DNA of 64,000 bases from Bizionia sp. M204. Lineage in GTDB: Bacteria; Bacteroidota; Bacteroidia; Flavobacteriales; Flavobacteriaceae. A program made the position numbers and the translations under genes. Position 1 is the first letter of the stretch; the number at the start of each line of letters is the position of its first letter. Positions 57,001 to 64,000 of the stretch are shown one piece after another. The notes beneath the pieces are model-generated. The model saw only the letters and a list, made by a program, of their open reading frames with translations. It had not been told where the DNA came from and did not search any database. The stretch spans positions 62,001-126,000 of the forward strand of contig NZ_CP046242.1 in the NCBI RefSeq assembly GCF_023205095.1. The letters are read 5' to 3'.

Positions 57001-57522
57001 GCGAATAATACGCATACCGCGACCACCACCACCGGATGCAGCTTTCAACATTAGTGGGTAACCTATGTTTTTGGCTTCAGAAACAGCAATTTTTAAAGAG
57101 GTTAATTTCTTTTTATTGCTTTCAATAATAGGAACCTTGCATTTTACTGCAATTTTTTTAGCGGTAATTTTATCGCCCAAGGCATCCATAACATCTGGAT
57201 TTGGACCAATAAAAATAATTCCGTTTTGAGCACATTTTCTAGCAAATTCTGAATTCTCTGAAAGGAAACCGTAACCCGGATGAATAGCATCTACATGTTT
57301 AGATTTGGCTAGTGCAATAATTTCATCACTGTTTAAATATGGTTTTAAGGGTTGGTTGTCTTCACCAATTTGGTAGGATTCATCGGCTTTATTTCGGTGT
57401 TGTGAATAGCGATCTTCGTAGGTGTAAATAGCAACCGTATCCAAATTTAATTCGGTACAAGCACGTAAAATACGTATGGCAATTTCACCTCTGTTTGCAA
57501 TTAATACTTTTTTAATTTTCAT
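54070..57522 (-). CDS. pyc: Pyruvate carboxylase
   Basis: The enzyme makes oxaloacetate from pyruvate, bicarbonate and ATP to refill the TCA cycle. The 1150-residue single chain has a biotin carboxylase domain (about 1-460: KVLIANRGEIAIR, KAASGGGGRGMRI, FIEVNPRIQVEHTVTE), a carboxyltransferase domain (about 530-810: DTTMRDAHQSLLATR, LHTHDTS) and a C-terminal biotinyl domain with EAMKM (Lys1116). It follows the unknown gene at 57.5 kb by 12 bases. Confidence 0.97.
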   Translation of the reverse strand: MKIKKVLIANRGEIAIRILRACTELNLDTVAIYTYEDRYSQHRNKADESYQIGEDNQPLKPYLNSDEIIALAKSKHVDAIHPGYGFLSENSEFARKCAQNGIIFIGPNPDVMDALGDKITAKKIAVKCKVPIIESNKKKLTSLKIAVSEAKNIGYPLMLKAASGGGGRGMRIIRKPEDLEQNFDSAKNEALNAFGDDTMFLEKYVEDPKHIEVQIVADNHGNIRHLFERDCSVQRRHQKVVEIAPSFNVSENVKQSLYKYAVRIAEEVNYNNIGTVEFLVDKADNVYFIEVNPRIQVEHTVTEMVTGIDLVKTQIFVAGGYKLSDQQIKIYEQDSLRTYGFALQCRLTTEDPSNNFTPDYGTITTYRSAAGMGIRLDAGSIYQGYSVSPFFDSMLVKVSAHGRTLDGAVRKMVRALKEFRVRGVKTNIHFLRNVIQHDTFKQGNVTVNFIQNTPSLFNIKLPQDRTSKVTQFLGEVIVNGNSDVKHKDDSKIFRNPKVPKFNINEPYPKGTKNLLTELGPEKFCEWLKNDTKIHYTDTTMRDAHQSLLATRMRTFDMMKVAESYAKNHPNTFSMEVWGGATFDVCLRFLHESPWTRLRELRKAVPNILFQMLLRGSNGVGYKAYPDNLIEKFVEKSWENGVDVFRIFDSLNWVKAMEPSINYVRNRTGGIAQAAISYTDDILDVKQTKYNLKYYTQLAKDLENAGAHMIAIKDMAGLLKPYAATELVAALKDAVNLPIHLHTHDTSSLQSATYLKAIEAGVDVVDVALGGLSGLTSQPNFNSVVEMMKYEPRAHAFDMDKLNQFSNFWEDTRELYYPFESGLKAGTAEVYRHEIPGGQYSNLRPQAIALGLGDRFDDVKKMYTEVNHMFGNLIKVTPSSKVVGDMAIFMVTNNLKPQDVMERGSEISFPESVISFFRGDLGQPTGGFPKELQKIILKNQKPYTDRPNAHLKPIDFDLEYEDFKKKFQKGFTRALEIEDFLSYTLYPKVFEQAHENYKLYGNLALVPTKNFFYGMKQREETLIELEPGKTIIVRLLSVGIPNEDGVRIVFFSVNGENRFVEVLDRSLNIKKEEHIKIDPENSNHIGAPLQGSLTKVLVKRGQQIKENDPLFIIEAMKMETTVTAFKAGKVKSIVLKEGTMVMQDDLVLSME

Positions 57523-57534
57523 GTCTTGTCCGTT

Positions 57535-58596
57535 TTATTTGATGATATAAGGATTTTCATTTTTGTAATTTCTAACAATAAAATCGATGGCATTAGCTAA
57601 CAATTCCCCCATATTTTTAGATTTTTTAAAATTGACATCACCAACCAAATCAAACAATCCTTTTTTGAGTTGCTTTACTTTTTCTGGTGTTGATATATTG
57701 TCTTCTCTCATGCAATTTAAAAGGTGTTCCAAGCGCTCATGTTCACTGGTAGCACGTTTTGCGAGTAAGGATCGTTCTTCTAATTCATATTGTACTATAG
57801 ATTCAGGCGCTAAAACCTCCAAGCTTAATTTTACTAAAGCATTGTTTTCTTTTAAAAACTGCGGTTTATAAACTTTAGGGTTCCCTTCATAACTTTGCTG
57901 ATCAAAATCGACAGCGCGAATGCGGTATTGTACACGGTCAAAATCTTGTGTAATAACCACCACATAATTATAGGAACGCATATCTGCTAAAAGCCTTACA
58001 AAACAACGCTCGTTGAACTTTACAAACTCTTTGGCTAATGCGCGTTTATCTTGGTCAGATAGTTTTTCTAAATGCTCACTAATAAAGGTGTCGCCAGCAA
58101 TTCCAGAGATGTGTTCTTCAATTAAGGTGTCTTTATGAACCAGAAATGTAATATGATTAGGCGATAGTAAATGCTCCAATTCCAGTCCGTAAACACGGGA
58201 AGCATCAGCTTTTTTCACATATAGAAAAATGTAATTATCGTTTAAAACATTCCTCACTTTTATACGAAACGGTTTGGTATTACCAAAGGTGCAAAAGTCT
58301 ATACTATCAATATTGAGGTAAGGAATTAGGCTATCGCTTCCATCGGAATGCAGAATGGAATACATTTGTTTTAGGCTGTATTCTATTTCGTCACGTTCAT
58401 GTTCGGCAAAATAGGTCCGAATCCATAAGGTATCATTATCATTTTCATCTAGAATTTCTACAGCACCTTGGAAGCGCAGTAAATCGTCATAAAAAATAGG
58501 GATTTTAATATTTCGTCCTTGCGCAGTCAGGTAATCCGACAATAATGGCGTGATAGGAAAGGCGGGTTTTTTTTTGGAAATGAGTTTTTTATCCAC
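57535..58596 (-). CDS. Conserved protein of unknown function upstream of pyc
   Basis: This 353-residue cytoplasmic protein has no recognised domain. Notable parts are FYDDLLRFQGAVEILDENDNDTLW, KPFRIKVRNVLNDNYIFLYVKKADASRVYGLE and YRIRAVDFDQQSYEGNPKVYKP. The last one, with its Asp-Phe-Asp and preceding strand, is a little reminiscent of kinase-like folds, but I would not assign it. The 12-base spacing to pyc suggests shared transcription. Confidence 0.6.
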   Translation of the reverse strand: MDKKLISKKKPAFPITPLLSDYLTAQGRNIKIPIFYDDLLRFQGAVEILDENDNDTLWIRTYFAEHERDEIEYSLKQMYSILHSDGSDSLIPYLNIDSIDFCTFGNTKPFRIKVRNVLNDNYIFLYVKKADASRVYGLELEHLLSPNHITFLVHKDTLIEEHISGIAGDTFISEHLEKLSDQDKRALAKEFVKFNERCFVRLLADMRSYNYVVVITQDFDRVQYRIRAVDFDQQSYEGNPKVYKPQFLKENNALVKLSLEVLAPESIVQYELEERSLLAKRATSEHERLEHLLNCMREDNISTPEKVKQLKKGLFDLVGDVNFKKSKNMGELLANAIDFIVRNYKNENPYIIK

Positions 58597-58714
58597 GATA
58601 TATGAGCTATGCGTCCGAAGATAAATTTAATATTATTTAAAACCAATAATCTAACCTCAAAAAATAAGAGCCTGTTTATTTAATTTAAACACCTTCAGAT
58701 TGAAACAATTAATC

Positions 58715-59443
58715 TCATGTTTTTGGATCTTTACCAAACACTGTAATTATGCTAAATACAAAAGCACAAAAAATAACCCAAATGAAACCTGCTACAAAGC
58801 CACCAAGAATATCAGACGGAAAATGCACGCCAAGGTAAATGCGACTAATACCAATACTAAATATAAGAAATATTAAAAGTGTAATTATGGTAAATTTTAA
58901 AAATCTATGAATTTTAAAACCATAAAACAGAAAAATTAGAAATCCGTAAAATGCCATAGCTGTCATGGCATGACCGCTTGGATAACTCAATGTTTTAACA
59001 GTTACTAAATGTTCTAATTCGGGTCTAGATCTATTTATAATTTGTTTTAAAATTAAATTAGAACTCAAGGCTAATAGCATCACCAAGCTTAACTGAATGA
59101 CGTAGTTCCAACTTTTTAAAATTAGGTAGAATAATATAGTGCATAAAGTAAAAACTATTAAATAGCCATAGATATCGCCTACTTCAGTTATAAAGGTGAA
59201 ATATTGTGTCAAGGATTCGGACCTGTACGATAAAATGAATCTAGTAACAGCAGTATCAAACTGCGCTATAGAATCCGTTTTTAGATTTTCAGTTAATTCA
59301 ATAAATAGATTTATACCACCAATAATAAGAAATAACGCTAATCCTAAAATTAAGAAATAGGGTATTTGGTTCTGATATTTACTATGCCAATGTTTAAGAA
59401 GTTGCTTAAGTTGTTTAAGAGCAAATTTAATTAGTTTTAGCAT
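58715..59443 (-). CDS. PAP2-type membrane phosphatase
   Basis: This 242-residue protein has six membrane segments and the three PAP2 motifs: KQIINRSRPE, YPSGHAMTA and SRIYLGVHFPSDILGG. It may act on undecaprenyl pyrophosphate or phosphatidic acid. Two tiny genes for stress-type proteins lie upstream on the same strand. Confidence 0.9.
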   Translation of the reverse strand: MLKLIKFALKQLKQLLKHWHSKYQNQIPYFLILGLALFLIIGGINLFIELTENLKTDSIAQFDTAVTRFILSYRSESLTQYFTFITEVGDIYGYLIVFTLCTILFYLILKSWNYVIQLSLVMLLALSSNLILKQIINRSRPELEHLVTVKTLSYPSGHAMTAMAFYGFLIFLFYGFKIHRFLKFTIITLLIFLIFSIGISRIYLGVHFPSDILGGFVAGFIWVIFCAFVFSIITVFGKDPKT

Positions 59444-59469
59444 AATGGCATGGCGAAATCTATAAGATA

Positions 59470-59625
59470 TTAATCATTTTCTTTTGAAGCCCGTTTTTTT
59501 CTATCCTCGTCTGATTTCCCATATTGATTATAGTGATCTTTTTTTTGGGCACCTTTTTCGTTAGTTGCGTTTTGATGCAAGGTCTTTTCGTGCTCTGTTT
59601 TTGGATTTTCTTTGTTGTTTGTCAT
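59470..59625 (-). CDS. Small hydrophilic 51-residue protein
   Basis: The frame from ATG at 59625 to TAA at 59470 encodes 51 very hydrophilic residues rich in Lys, Asn and Glu (for example KDHYNQYGKSDEDRKKRASK). The composition is like that of small desiccation- or stress-linked proteins and is predicted to be disordered. No family is recognised. Its place between a PAP2 gene and a Pmp3 gene fits a general stress setting. Confidence 0.55.
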   Translation of the reverse strand: MTNNKENPKTEHEKTLHQNATNEKGAQKKDHYNQYGKSDEDRKKRASKEND

Positions 59626-59701
59626 AATATATGAAATTAAATGATTGTGAAATTATTAAATAATCTATTCCTTTTAATTTTATAAAGTGGGGTTTTGAAA
59701 A

Positions 59702-59854
59702 TTAATCAGTTACTATAAAAGCATGAATAACTCCAGGAATCCACCCAATTATTGTTAAAAGAATGCTAATTAAAAAAGCACTTCCTAAACCTTTTTGCAT
59801 AAAAACAGATAAAGGCGGAAGTAAAATATTTAAAATGATAGTTAGTAATGACAT
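59702..59854 (-). CDS. YqaE/Pmp3-family membrane protein
   Basis: This 50-residue protein has two membrane segments and the family pattern LPPLSVFMQKGLGSAFLISILLT and GWIPGVIHAF. Pmp3/YqaE proteins are linked to membrane potential and stress tolerance. The frame runs from ATG at 59854 to TAA at 59702. Confidence 0.88.
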   Translation of the reverse strand: MSLLTIILNILLPPLSVFMQKGLGSAFLISILLTIIGWIPGVIHAFIVTD

Positions 59855-60107
59855 AATAATTTAGTGTTTAAAGTTTAAATTAGCATAAAGATATTAGAAT
59901 ACTTGATGTTTTATTAACTGCATTCAATTCAACTTTAACTGTTTAAATTATTTTAAAACGAATTAAACCTACTTACTGAAATTTAAGAGCAACTGGTCAA
60001 GCACATTTTATTTTAGTCTAAAACACATTTGAATATCATGAAAATTTCTAACATTGTTATAGTATATAAAGGAAGCCTAACGGAAATAATAATATTTATA
60101 TGAGTTA

Positions 60108-61436
60108 TTATACGTGTGTTCTCAAGATTTGCTGAACATCCAAATTGTCTTTCTGGGGAATTATGAAATTATCTAAATCTGCAGGAGAGTTTATTTGTTC
60201 AGTATTATCAATAAACCCATATCCTAAATAAACTCCGTTTTTAATTAAAACAAATGCTTCCTCGTCAGATGTTCTACCTTTTCGCTTTATAACTTTATGT
60301 TCTTCAACTTTGGTTATAATTTCTAGCGCATCTTGAACCCGTTTATTGTAGTTACTTGGTTGTTCGTTATTAGTACAAACACCTTTGCAGGTTTTAATGT
60401 TATAATGGCAACATTGTGCTACACCTTCTTGTAAATGACAATATTTTGGGCATAACTCATACTTTGAGCAAAACGCTTCTAAAAACAAACGACATTCTCT
60501 AATATTATAAAAAACCTTAATCGGGTTTGGACAGGATTTTGCAGGGTTAAATGCTAAATGCATAATGCCATTCCGGTCCTGATAACTAAAGATTCCATAG
60601 CTTTTAGGATTGCGTTTAGCTTGCTTATTAAACTTCGGATAATGATGCTTAATAGCAGCGTCTTCCATTAAAAGTGCGAGTAATTCACTGCCAGCTAACT
60701 CAAAGTCAATATCTCTAGTTTCCCGACACATATCCAACGATTTTTGAGTTTTACTATAAAAGTGACTCAACACACGCTTTTTTAAATCCTTGGCTTTTCC
60801 TATATAGATTATTTCTCCTACTTTGTTTTTAAAATAATAAATACCAGCTGTATTGGGAATGGCATTGAAAACCGCTGTTGGTAGGTGGGATGGGAGTGTA
60901 GCCTCTCTGGACGATTTATTTAAAAAACTACTAAAAACGTTTCCTGTTTCATCTTTTTTCAATAACATATCAAATAGAACCACAGTGGCTTTGGCATCAC
61001 CTCTTGCTCGGTGTCTGTCGGTTAAATTTATATCTAAACTTTTACACAATTTACCCAAACTGTAAGACGGAAATCCTGGAAATAATTTCCGAGACAATCT
61101 GACGGTGCATAATTTTTTTCGGTTGAAATCTAAATCTAATAATTTGAATTCATCGCGAATTACATTATAATCGAAATTCACATTATGAGCAACAAAAACG
61201 GTGTCTTCAGTTATGTTAAGAATGTCTTGAGCAACTTCTTCAAAAGTCGGTGCATTAGCCACCATGGCATTGTCGATTCCAGTTAAAGTTGTTATGTAAA
61301 TGGGAATTAGGGTTTGCGGGTTTATCAAGGATGTAAACTCATCTATTACTTGATTTCCATCGTATTTAAATATGGATATTTCGGTAATTCTATTCGTTTG
61401 TCCAGTCGTTTCGACATCTATAATGGTATATATCAT
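60108..61436 (-). CDS. DEDDh exonuclease fused to a GIY-YIG nuclease
   Basis: This 442-residue protein starts with a DnaQ-like exonuclease (Asp8 and Glu10 in IDVETTG, then NFDYNVI and RHRARGDAKAT), with all acidic and His positions kept. A GIY-YIG domain like UvrC follows from about 200 (TAGIYYFKNKVGEIIYIGKAKDLKKRV, then ELLALLMEDAAIKHHYP). It should trim or cut damaged DNA. It overlaps the repressor gene upstream by four bases, so it is under the same control. Confidence 0.92.
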   Translation of the reverse strand: MIYTIIDVETTGQTNRITEISIFKYDGNQVIDEFTSLINPQTLIPIYITTLTGIDNAMVANAPTFEEVAQDILNITEDTVFVAHNVNFDYNVIRDEFKLLDLDFNRKKLCTVRLSRKLFPGFPSYSLGKLCKSLDINLTDRHRARGDAKATVVLFDMLLKKDETGNVFSSFLNKSSREATLPSHLPTAVFNAIPNTAGIYYFKNKVGEIIYIGKAKDLKKRVLSHFYSKTQKSLDMCRETRDIDFELAGSELLALLMEDAAIKHHYPKFNKQAKRNPKSYGIFSYQDRNGIMHLAFNPAKSCPNPIKVFYNIRECRLFLEAFCSKYELCPKYCHLQEGVAQCCHYNIKTCKGVCTNNEQPSNYNKRVQDALEIITKVEEHKVIKRKGRTSDEEAFVLIKNGVYLGYGFIDNTEQINSPADLDNFIIPQKDNLDVQQILRTHV

Positions 61437-62206
61437 TTTAAATGTTTTTCTAATAATTTTAATTCTACGCCCAAATTGTTAAACATAGTCATAATACTGC
61501 TGATTTTTAATTCTTCTTGATCGTATTCTTGGGTGTTAATACTGCATGTAAATTCCCATAGCTCCAACACTTCATCTATAGGTATTTCATAAGGTTTGTA
61601 GAGTGGATTATCTGAAACCAACAGTAAACTATTTGTTTCTTTAATGTTGTTAATAACGCGCTTGTAAACCATACCGTCGTTTAGCGTTAATAAAACATAG
61701 GTTCGGTTGCTTGAAATATCACGCCTATCTTCAACAAATTTACCAACCACATAAGAGCCTTCTTTTAAAGGCAACATAGAATCTCCCTTAATAGGAAACG
61801 CACGGTGTTTTCCCGATGGTAAAAATGGCAATTTAATTTTCTGTAATTGCTCTATATATTCGGGGTCATCATAACCGGATAAATAACCAGCAGAAGCTTT
61901 AATGGGAACCACTTCAATTAAATTTTCATTGTCATCATCAACCGTTATGGGAAATAAAACACGGGTGTTTCCAATGTCAATAAAGGAGGTGTCTTTAGAC
62001 TTGGTTAAATCGTTTTTTATTAGAATATCCACAGGAATTTTAAAGTAATTTGACAATTCAATAAGCATGTCAATAGATGGCGTAGAGCGACCTTCTTCAT
62101 ACGAACTAATTCGAGAACGTGTAATTTTTAAGTCGTCCGCAAATACTTCTTGCGTTAACCCCTTGAGATGCCGAAGATGACGAATATTTTTAGTAATCTT
62201 TTTCAT
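61433..62206 (-). CDS. XRE-S24 self-cleaving repressor (LexA/UmuD-like)
   Basis: This 257-residue protein has an XRE-type HTH (residues 5-60, HLKGLTQEVFADDLKITRSRISSYEEGR) and a C-terminal S24 peptidase domain. The cleavage site Ala106-Gly107 (KASAGYLSG) and the Ser143/Lys182 dyad (KGDSM and VYKRV) are present. Such proteins are cut after RecA is activated by DNA damage. Its own promoter (TATATTTG, 62214-62221) is partly covered by a palindrome, so it probably represses itself. Confidence 0.92.
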   Translation of the reverse strand: MKKITKNIRHLRHLKGLTQEVFADDLKITRSRISSYEEGRSTPSIDMLIELSNYFKIPVDILIKNDLTKSKDTSFIDIGNTRVLFPITVDDDNENLIEVVPIKASAGYLSGYDDPEYIEQLQKIKLPFLPSGKHRAFPIKGDSMLPLKEGSYVVGKFVEDRRDISSNRTYVLLTLNDGMVYKRVINNIKETNSLLLVSDNPLYKPYEIPIDEVLELWEFTCSINTQEYDQEELKISSIMTMFNNLGVELKLLEKHLK

Positions 62207-62210
62207 AATG

Positions 62211-62245
62211 CTACAAATATAAGCAATAATTGCTTAATAATGTAG
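62211..62245. promoter_or_regulatory. Palindromic operator at divergent promoters of the mutagenesis module
   Basis: CTACA, five bases, AAGCAA, TAA, TTGCTT, five bases, TGTAG form a symmetrical nested palindrome. The minus-strand -7 element TATATTTG (62214-62221) lies on it, and a plus-strand element TAACTTTG (62247-62254) touches its right edge. The repressor gene ends at 62206. Binding here would control both directions. Confidence 0.6.
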
Positions 62246-62254
62246 CTAACTTTG

Positions 62255-62658
62255 CAGTATGAAATGTGGTTGATAAAATATTTTAAATTCAATAGTATCT
62301 TAAACGATTCTATTTACTGCTTTAAGTCGATTGTATGTATTGAAGTTATAAGAGATTTAAATTTTTGGATGTTCCCATTTCGGCCTATCGAAGACTTATC
62401 GTAAAATTTGAAATGAAGATGGCGTGAAATTTCAGGCTGTTTGAGCACACAAAATCTTGAATTAAGGACCGTTTTAATGCGAGTTCCTGAAATTTAGCCA
62501 TCAAATGATAAATTTAGATATAGGTTCGTAAGCCTAGACTTTTTTGTTTCTTTTTTGGGTAATGCAAAAAAGAAAAGGATAAAAGTTTATTTAGGCATTT
62601 TTTTTTCAATTAGTAAAAGTATTAATTGAAAACGGTCTATGATAATAAATATAAACAC
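62255..62658. repeat. Long leader with REP-like inverted repeats
   Basis: No gene is seen between the promoter and dinB. The stretch has the inverted repeat AAATTTCAGG/CCTGAAATTT (62427-62436, 62486-62495) and a strong hairpin TTTCTTTTTTG/CAAAAAAGAAA (62547-62557, 62565-62575). I recall near-identical text in other flavobacterial gaps, so part of it is probably a dispersed repeat. Confidence 0.5.
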
Positions 62659-63873
62659 ATGAAAAAGCAAATGTTACATCTGGATTTAGACACCTTTTTT
62701 GTGTCCTGTGAACGCCTGATTGATAGCCGATTACAAAAGCGACCATTGTTAGTTGGCGGAATTGGTGATAGAGGTGTGGTAGCAGCTTGTAGCTATGAAA
62801 CCAGACGTTTTGGTGTGCATTCCGGTATGTCCATGAAAGTAGCCAGACGCTTATGTCCGGAAGCGGTTGTTATTAGAGGCGATTCATCTACCTACACCAA
62901 ATATTCACACCTGGTGACTGAAATTATTAAAGAGCGCGTGCCTGTTTTTGAAAAAGCAAGTATTGATGAATTTTATGCCGATTTAAGCGGAATGGATAAA
63001 TTTTTTGGGAGTTATAAATATGCTTCAGAATTGCGCCAGGAAATTATAAGAGAAACCGGATTGCCTATTTCGTTTGGGTTATCAGCCAATAAAATTGTGT
63101 CCAAAGTGGCTACAGGTGAAGCCAAACCGAATAATCAATTACGGATTGATATGGGTTTTGAAAAATCGTTTTTAGCACCATTATCTATTCGGAAAATTCC
63201 GTCTGTTGGCGAAAAAACCTATCAGATTTTACGGAATTTGGGAGTGGATAAAGTGCATGTGGTTCAGCAAATGCCTTTGGAAATGATGATAAGTGTTTTG
63301 GGTGCCAACGGTAAAACTATTTGGAAGCGTGCCAATGGTATTGATAATCCATCATTAATTCCGTTTCATGAGCGTAAATCTATTTCTACCGAGCGCACGT
63401 TTACCAAAGATACCATTGATGTGGTAAAATTACGAACCACTATTTTTGCCATGGCGGAAAATCTAGCGTTTCAGTTACGAAGAGCCGATAAGTTAACAGC
63501 TTGTATTGCTGTTAAAATCAGGTATTCCGATTTTAATACCTATACCAAACAAATTAAAATTCCCTACACCAGTGCAGACCATATTCTTGTGCCTGCGGTT
63601 TTGGAACTATTTGATAAACTGTACCAACGGCGTTTATTAATCCGTTTGGTAGGCGTTAAGTTCACCCATATTGTTACAGGAAACTATCAAATTAATTTGT
63701 TTGATGATACCGAAAACATGCTTAATTTATATAACGCTATGGATACCATTCGGAGTAAATATGGCGAATTAAGTATTCAGCGCGCCGCGTCCATGGGTGC
63801 AAAAACCATTGGACGTTTTAAAAATCCATTTAATGGCGAACCACCCGTAATTTTAGCACACCGTAAACACTAA
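62659..63873 (+). CDS. dinB: Y-family DNA polymerase IV
   Basis: This translesion polymerase has 404 residues. I choose ATG at 62659, right before LHLDLDTFFVSCERL; a TTG reading from 62626 adds 11 unlikely residues. Metal ligands are Asp9 and the Asp103-Glu104 pair (SIDEFYADLS). Finger and thumb parts follow (FGLSANKIVSKVATGEAKP, SVGEKTYQIL). A QINLF-like beta-clamp motif occurs near the C-terminus. It overlaps the next gene by one base. Confidence 0.95.
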   Translation: MKKQMLHLDLDTFFVSCERLIDSRLQKRPLLVGGIGDRGVVAACSYETRRFGVHSGMSMKVARRLCPEAVVIRGDSSTYTKYSHLVTEIIKERVPVFEKASIDEFYADLSGMDKFFGSYKYASELRQEIIRETGLPISFGLSANKIVSKVATGEAKPNNQLRIDMGFEKSFLAPLSIRKIPSVGEKTYQILRNLGVDKVHVVQQMPLEMMISVLGANGKTIWKRANGIDNPSLIPFHERKSISTERTFTKDTIDVVKLRTTIFAMAENLAFQLRRADKLTACIAVKIRYSDFNTYTKQIKIPYTSADHILVPAVLELFDKLYQRRLLIRLVGVKFTHIVTGNYQINLFDDTENMLNLYNAMDTIRSKYGELSIQRAASMGAKTIGRFKNPFNGEPPVILAHRKH

Positions 63874-64000
63874 TGTATCTTAATTGTCACTCATATTATT
63901 CCTTGCGTTTTGGCACATTTTCAGAAGTTGATCTTTTGGAATTGGCTAAAGCAAATGGCGTGAAACATTTAACGTTAACCGATATTAATAATACATCGGC
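63873..64000 (+). CDS. DnaE-type DNA polymerase III alpha subunit, start only
   Basis: Forty-two codons are visible and the gene runs off the right edge. The start MYLNCHSYYSLRFGTFSEVD followed by LELAKANGVKHLTLTDIN matches the PHP domain of DnaE. It overlaps the dinB stop by one base (TAATG), so the two are one operon. Next to dinB it is most likely an error-prone second DnaE (DnaE2-like), not the main replicase; this is inferred from context. Confidence 0.82.
   Translation, partial: MYLNCHSYYSLRFGTFSEVDLLELAKANGVKHLTLTDINNTS

Noticed and set aside
63909-63930. TTTTGGCACATTTTCAGAAG as a sigma-54 promoter
   Set aside because: It lies within the dnaE coding sequence, and the -12 position reads GA instead of GC.

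Overview
The window comes from a member of the Bacteroidota, almost certainly a marine-type Flavobacteriaceae. The evidence is the gliding and type IX secretion genes (gldB, gldC, gldK-L-M-N), the flavobacterial exosortase XrtF pair, the order purH-mreB-mreC-mreD-mrdA-rodA, the AT-rich sequence, and repeated promoters of the Bacteroidota type (TTG, about 18-21 bases, TAnnTTTG). I cannot name the genus from the sequence alone.

Layout. 1-7.4 kb: end of an S15-type peptidase gene, a DUF748 membrane protein, dnaG, a NarL-type regulator, nadE, the divergent gldB-gldC pair and an outer-membrane protein. 7.6-15.4 kb: the cell-shape operon (mreBCD, PBP2, RodA) after purH, and a GAF protein. 15.5-20.3 kb: XrtF with its partner, then a metal-linked set (HYC_CC_PP protein, HMA chaperone, TonB receptor, second HMA protein). 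20.5-27.4 kb: a leftward run miaB, sigma-54 activator, lptE, TPR protein, secG, then groS-groL. 27.5-32.1 kb: a membrane protein, topA and an arginase-fold protein that has lost metal ligands. 32.3-36.9 kb: gldK-L-M-N, the core of the type IX secretion motor. 37-41.6 kb: an FAD oxidoreductase, a DUF983 protein, an ABC-F ATPase, an LRR protein and a zinc-ribbon protein.

41.67-46.75 kb is the clearest mobile region. A 5-kb integrative element sits in the 3' end of an initiator tRNA-Met gene. A 16-base piece of the tRNA is repeated (15 of 16 identical) at the far end, and a pair of tandem 11-base repeats, probably integrase arm sites, lies inside each end. The element carries a tyrosine integrase, an HTH protein, an HTH plus HUH-like (Rep/relaxase-like) protein, a serine recombinase, a lipoprotein and two small genes of 48 and 58 codons. 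A decayed second integrase lies just outside the right end, so the tRNA site has been used more than once.

47-59.9 kb holds a GreA/GreB-like factor, a structured intergenic stretch, a mechanosensitive channel, a universal stress protein, a flavoprotein monooxygenase fused to a DnaJ-like zinc finger, two lipoproteins (one collagen-like), pyruvate carboxylase with an unknown partner, a PAP2 phosphatase and two tiny stress-type proteins. 60.1-64 kb looks like an inducible DNA-damage module: a LexA/UmuD-like XRE-S24 repressor with an exonuclease/GIY-YIG nuclease on one side, and dinB plus the start of a second dnaE on the other. Divergent promoters there sit on or beside a palindrome.

The best candidates for something little described are the small HUH-plus-integrase element at the tRNA, the arginase-fold pseudoenzyme beside the secretion motor genes, the sigma-54-type promoter of groES, and the self-cleaving-repressor mutagenesis module with its palindromic control site.
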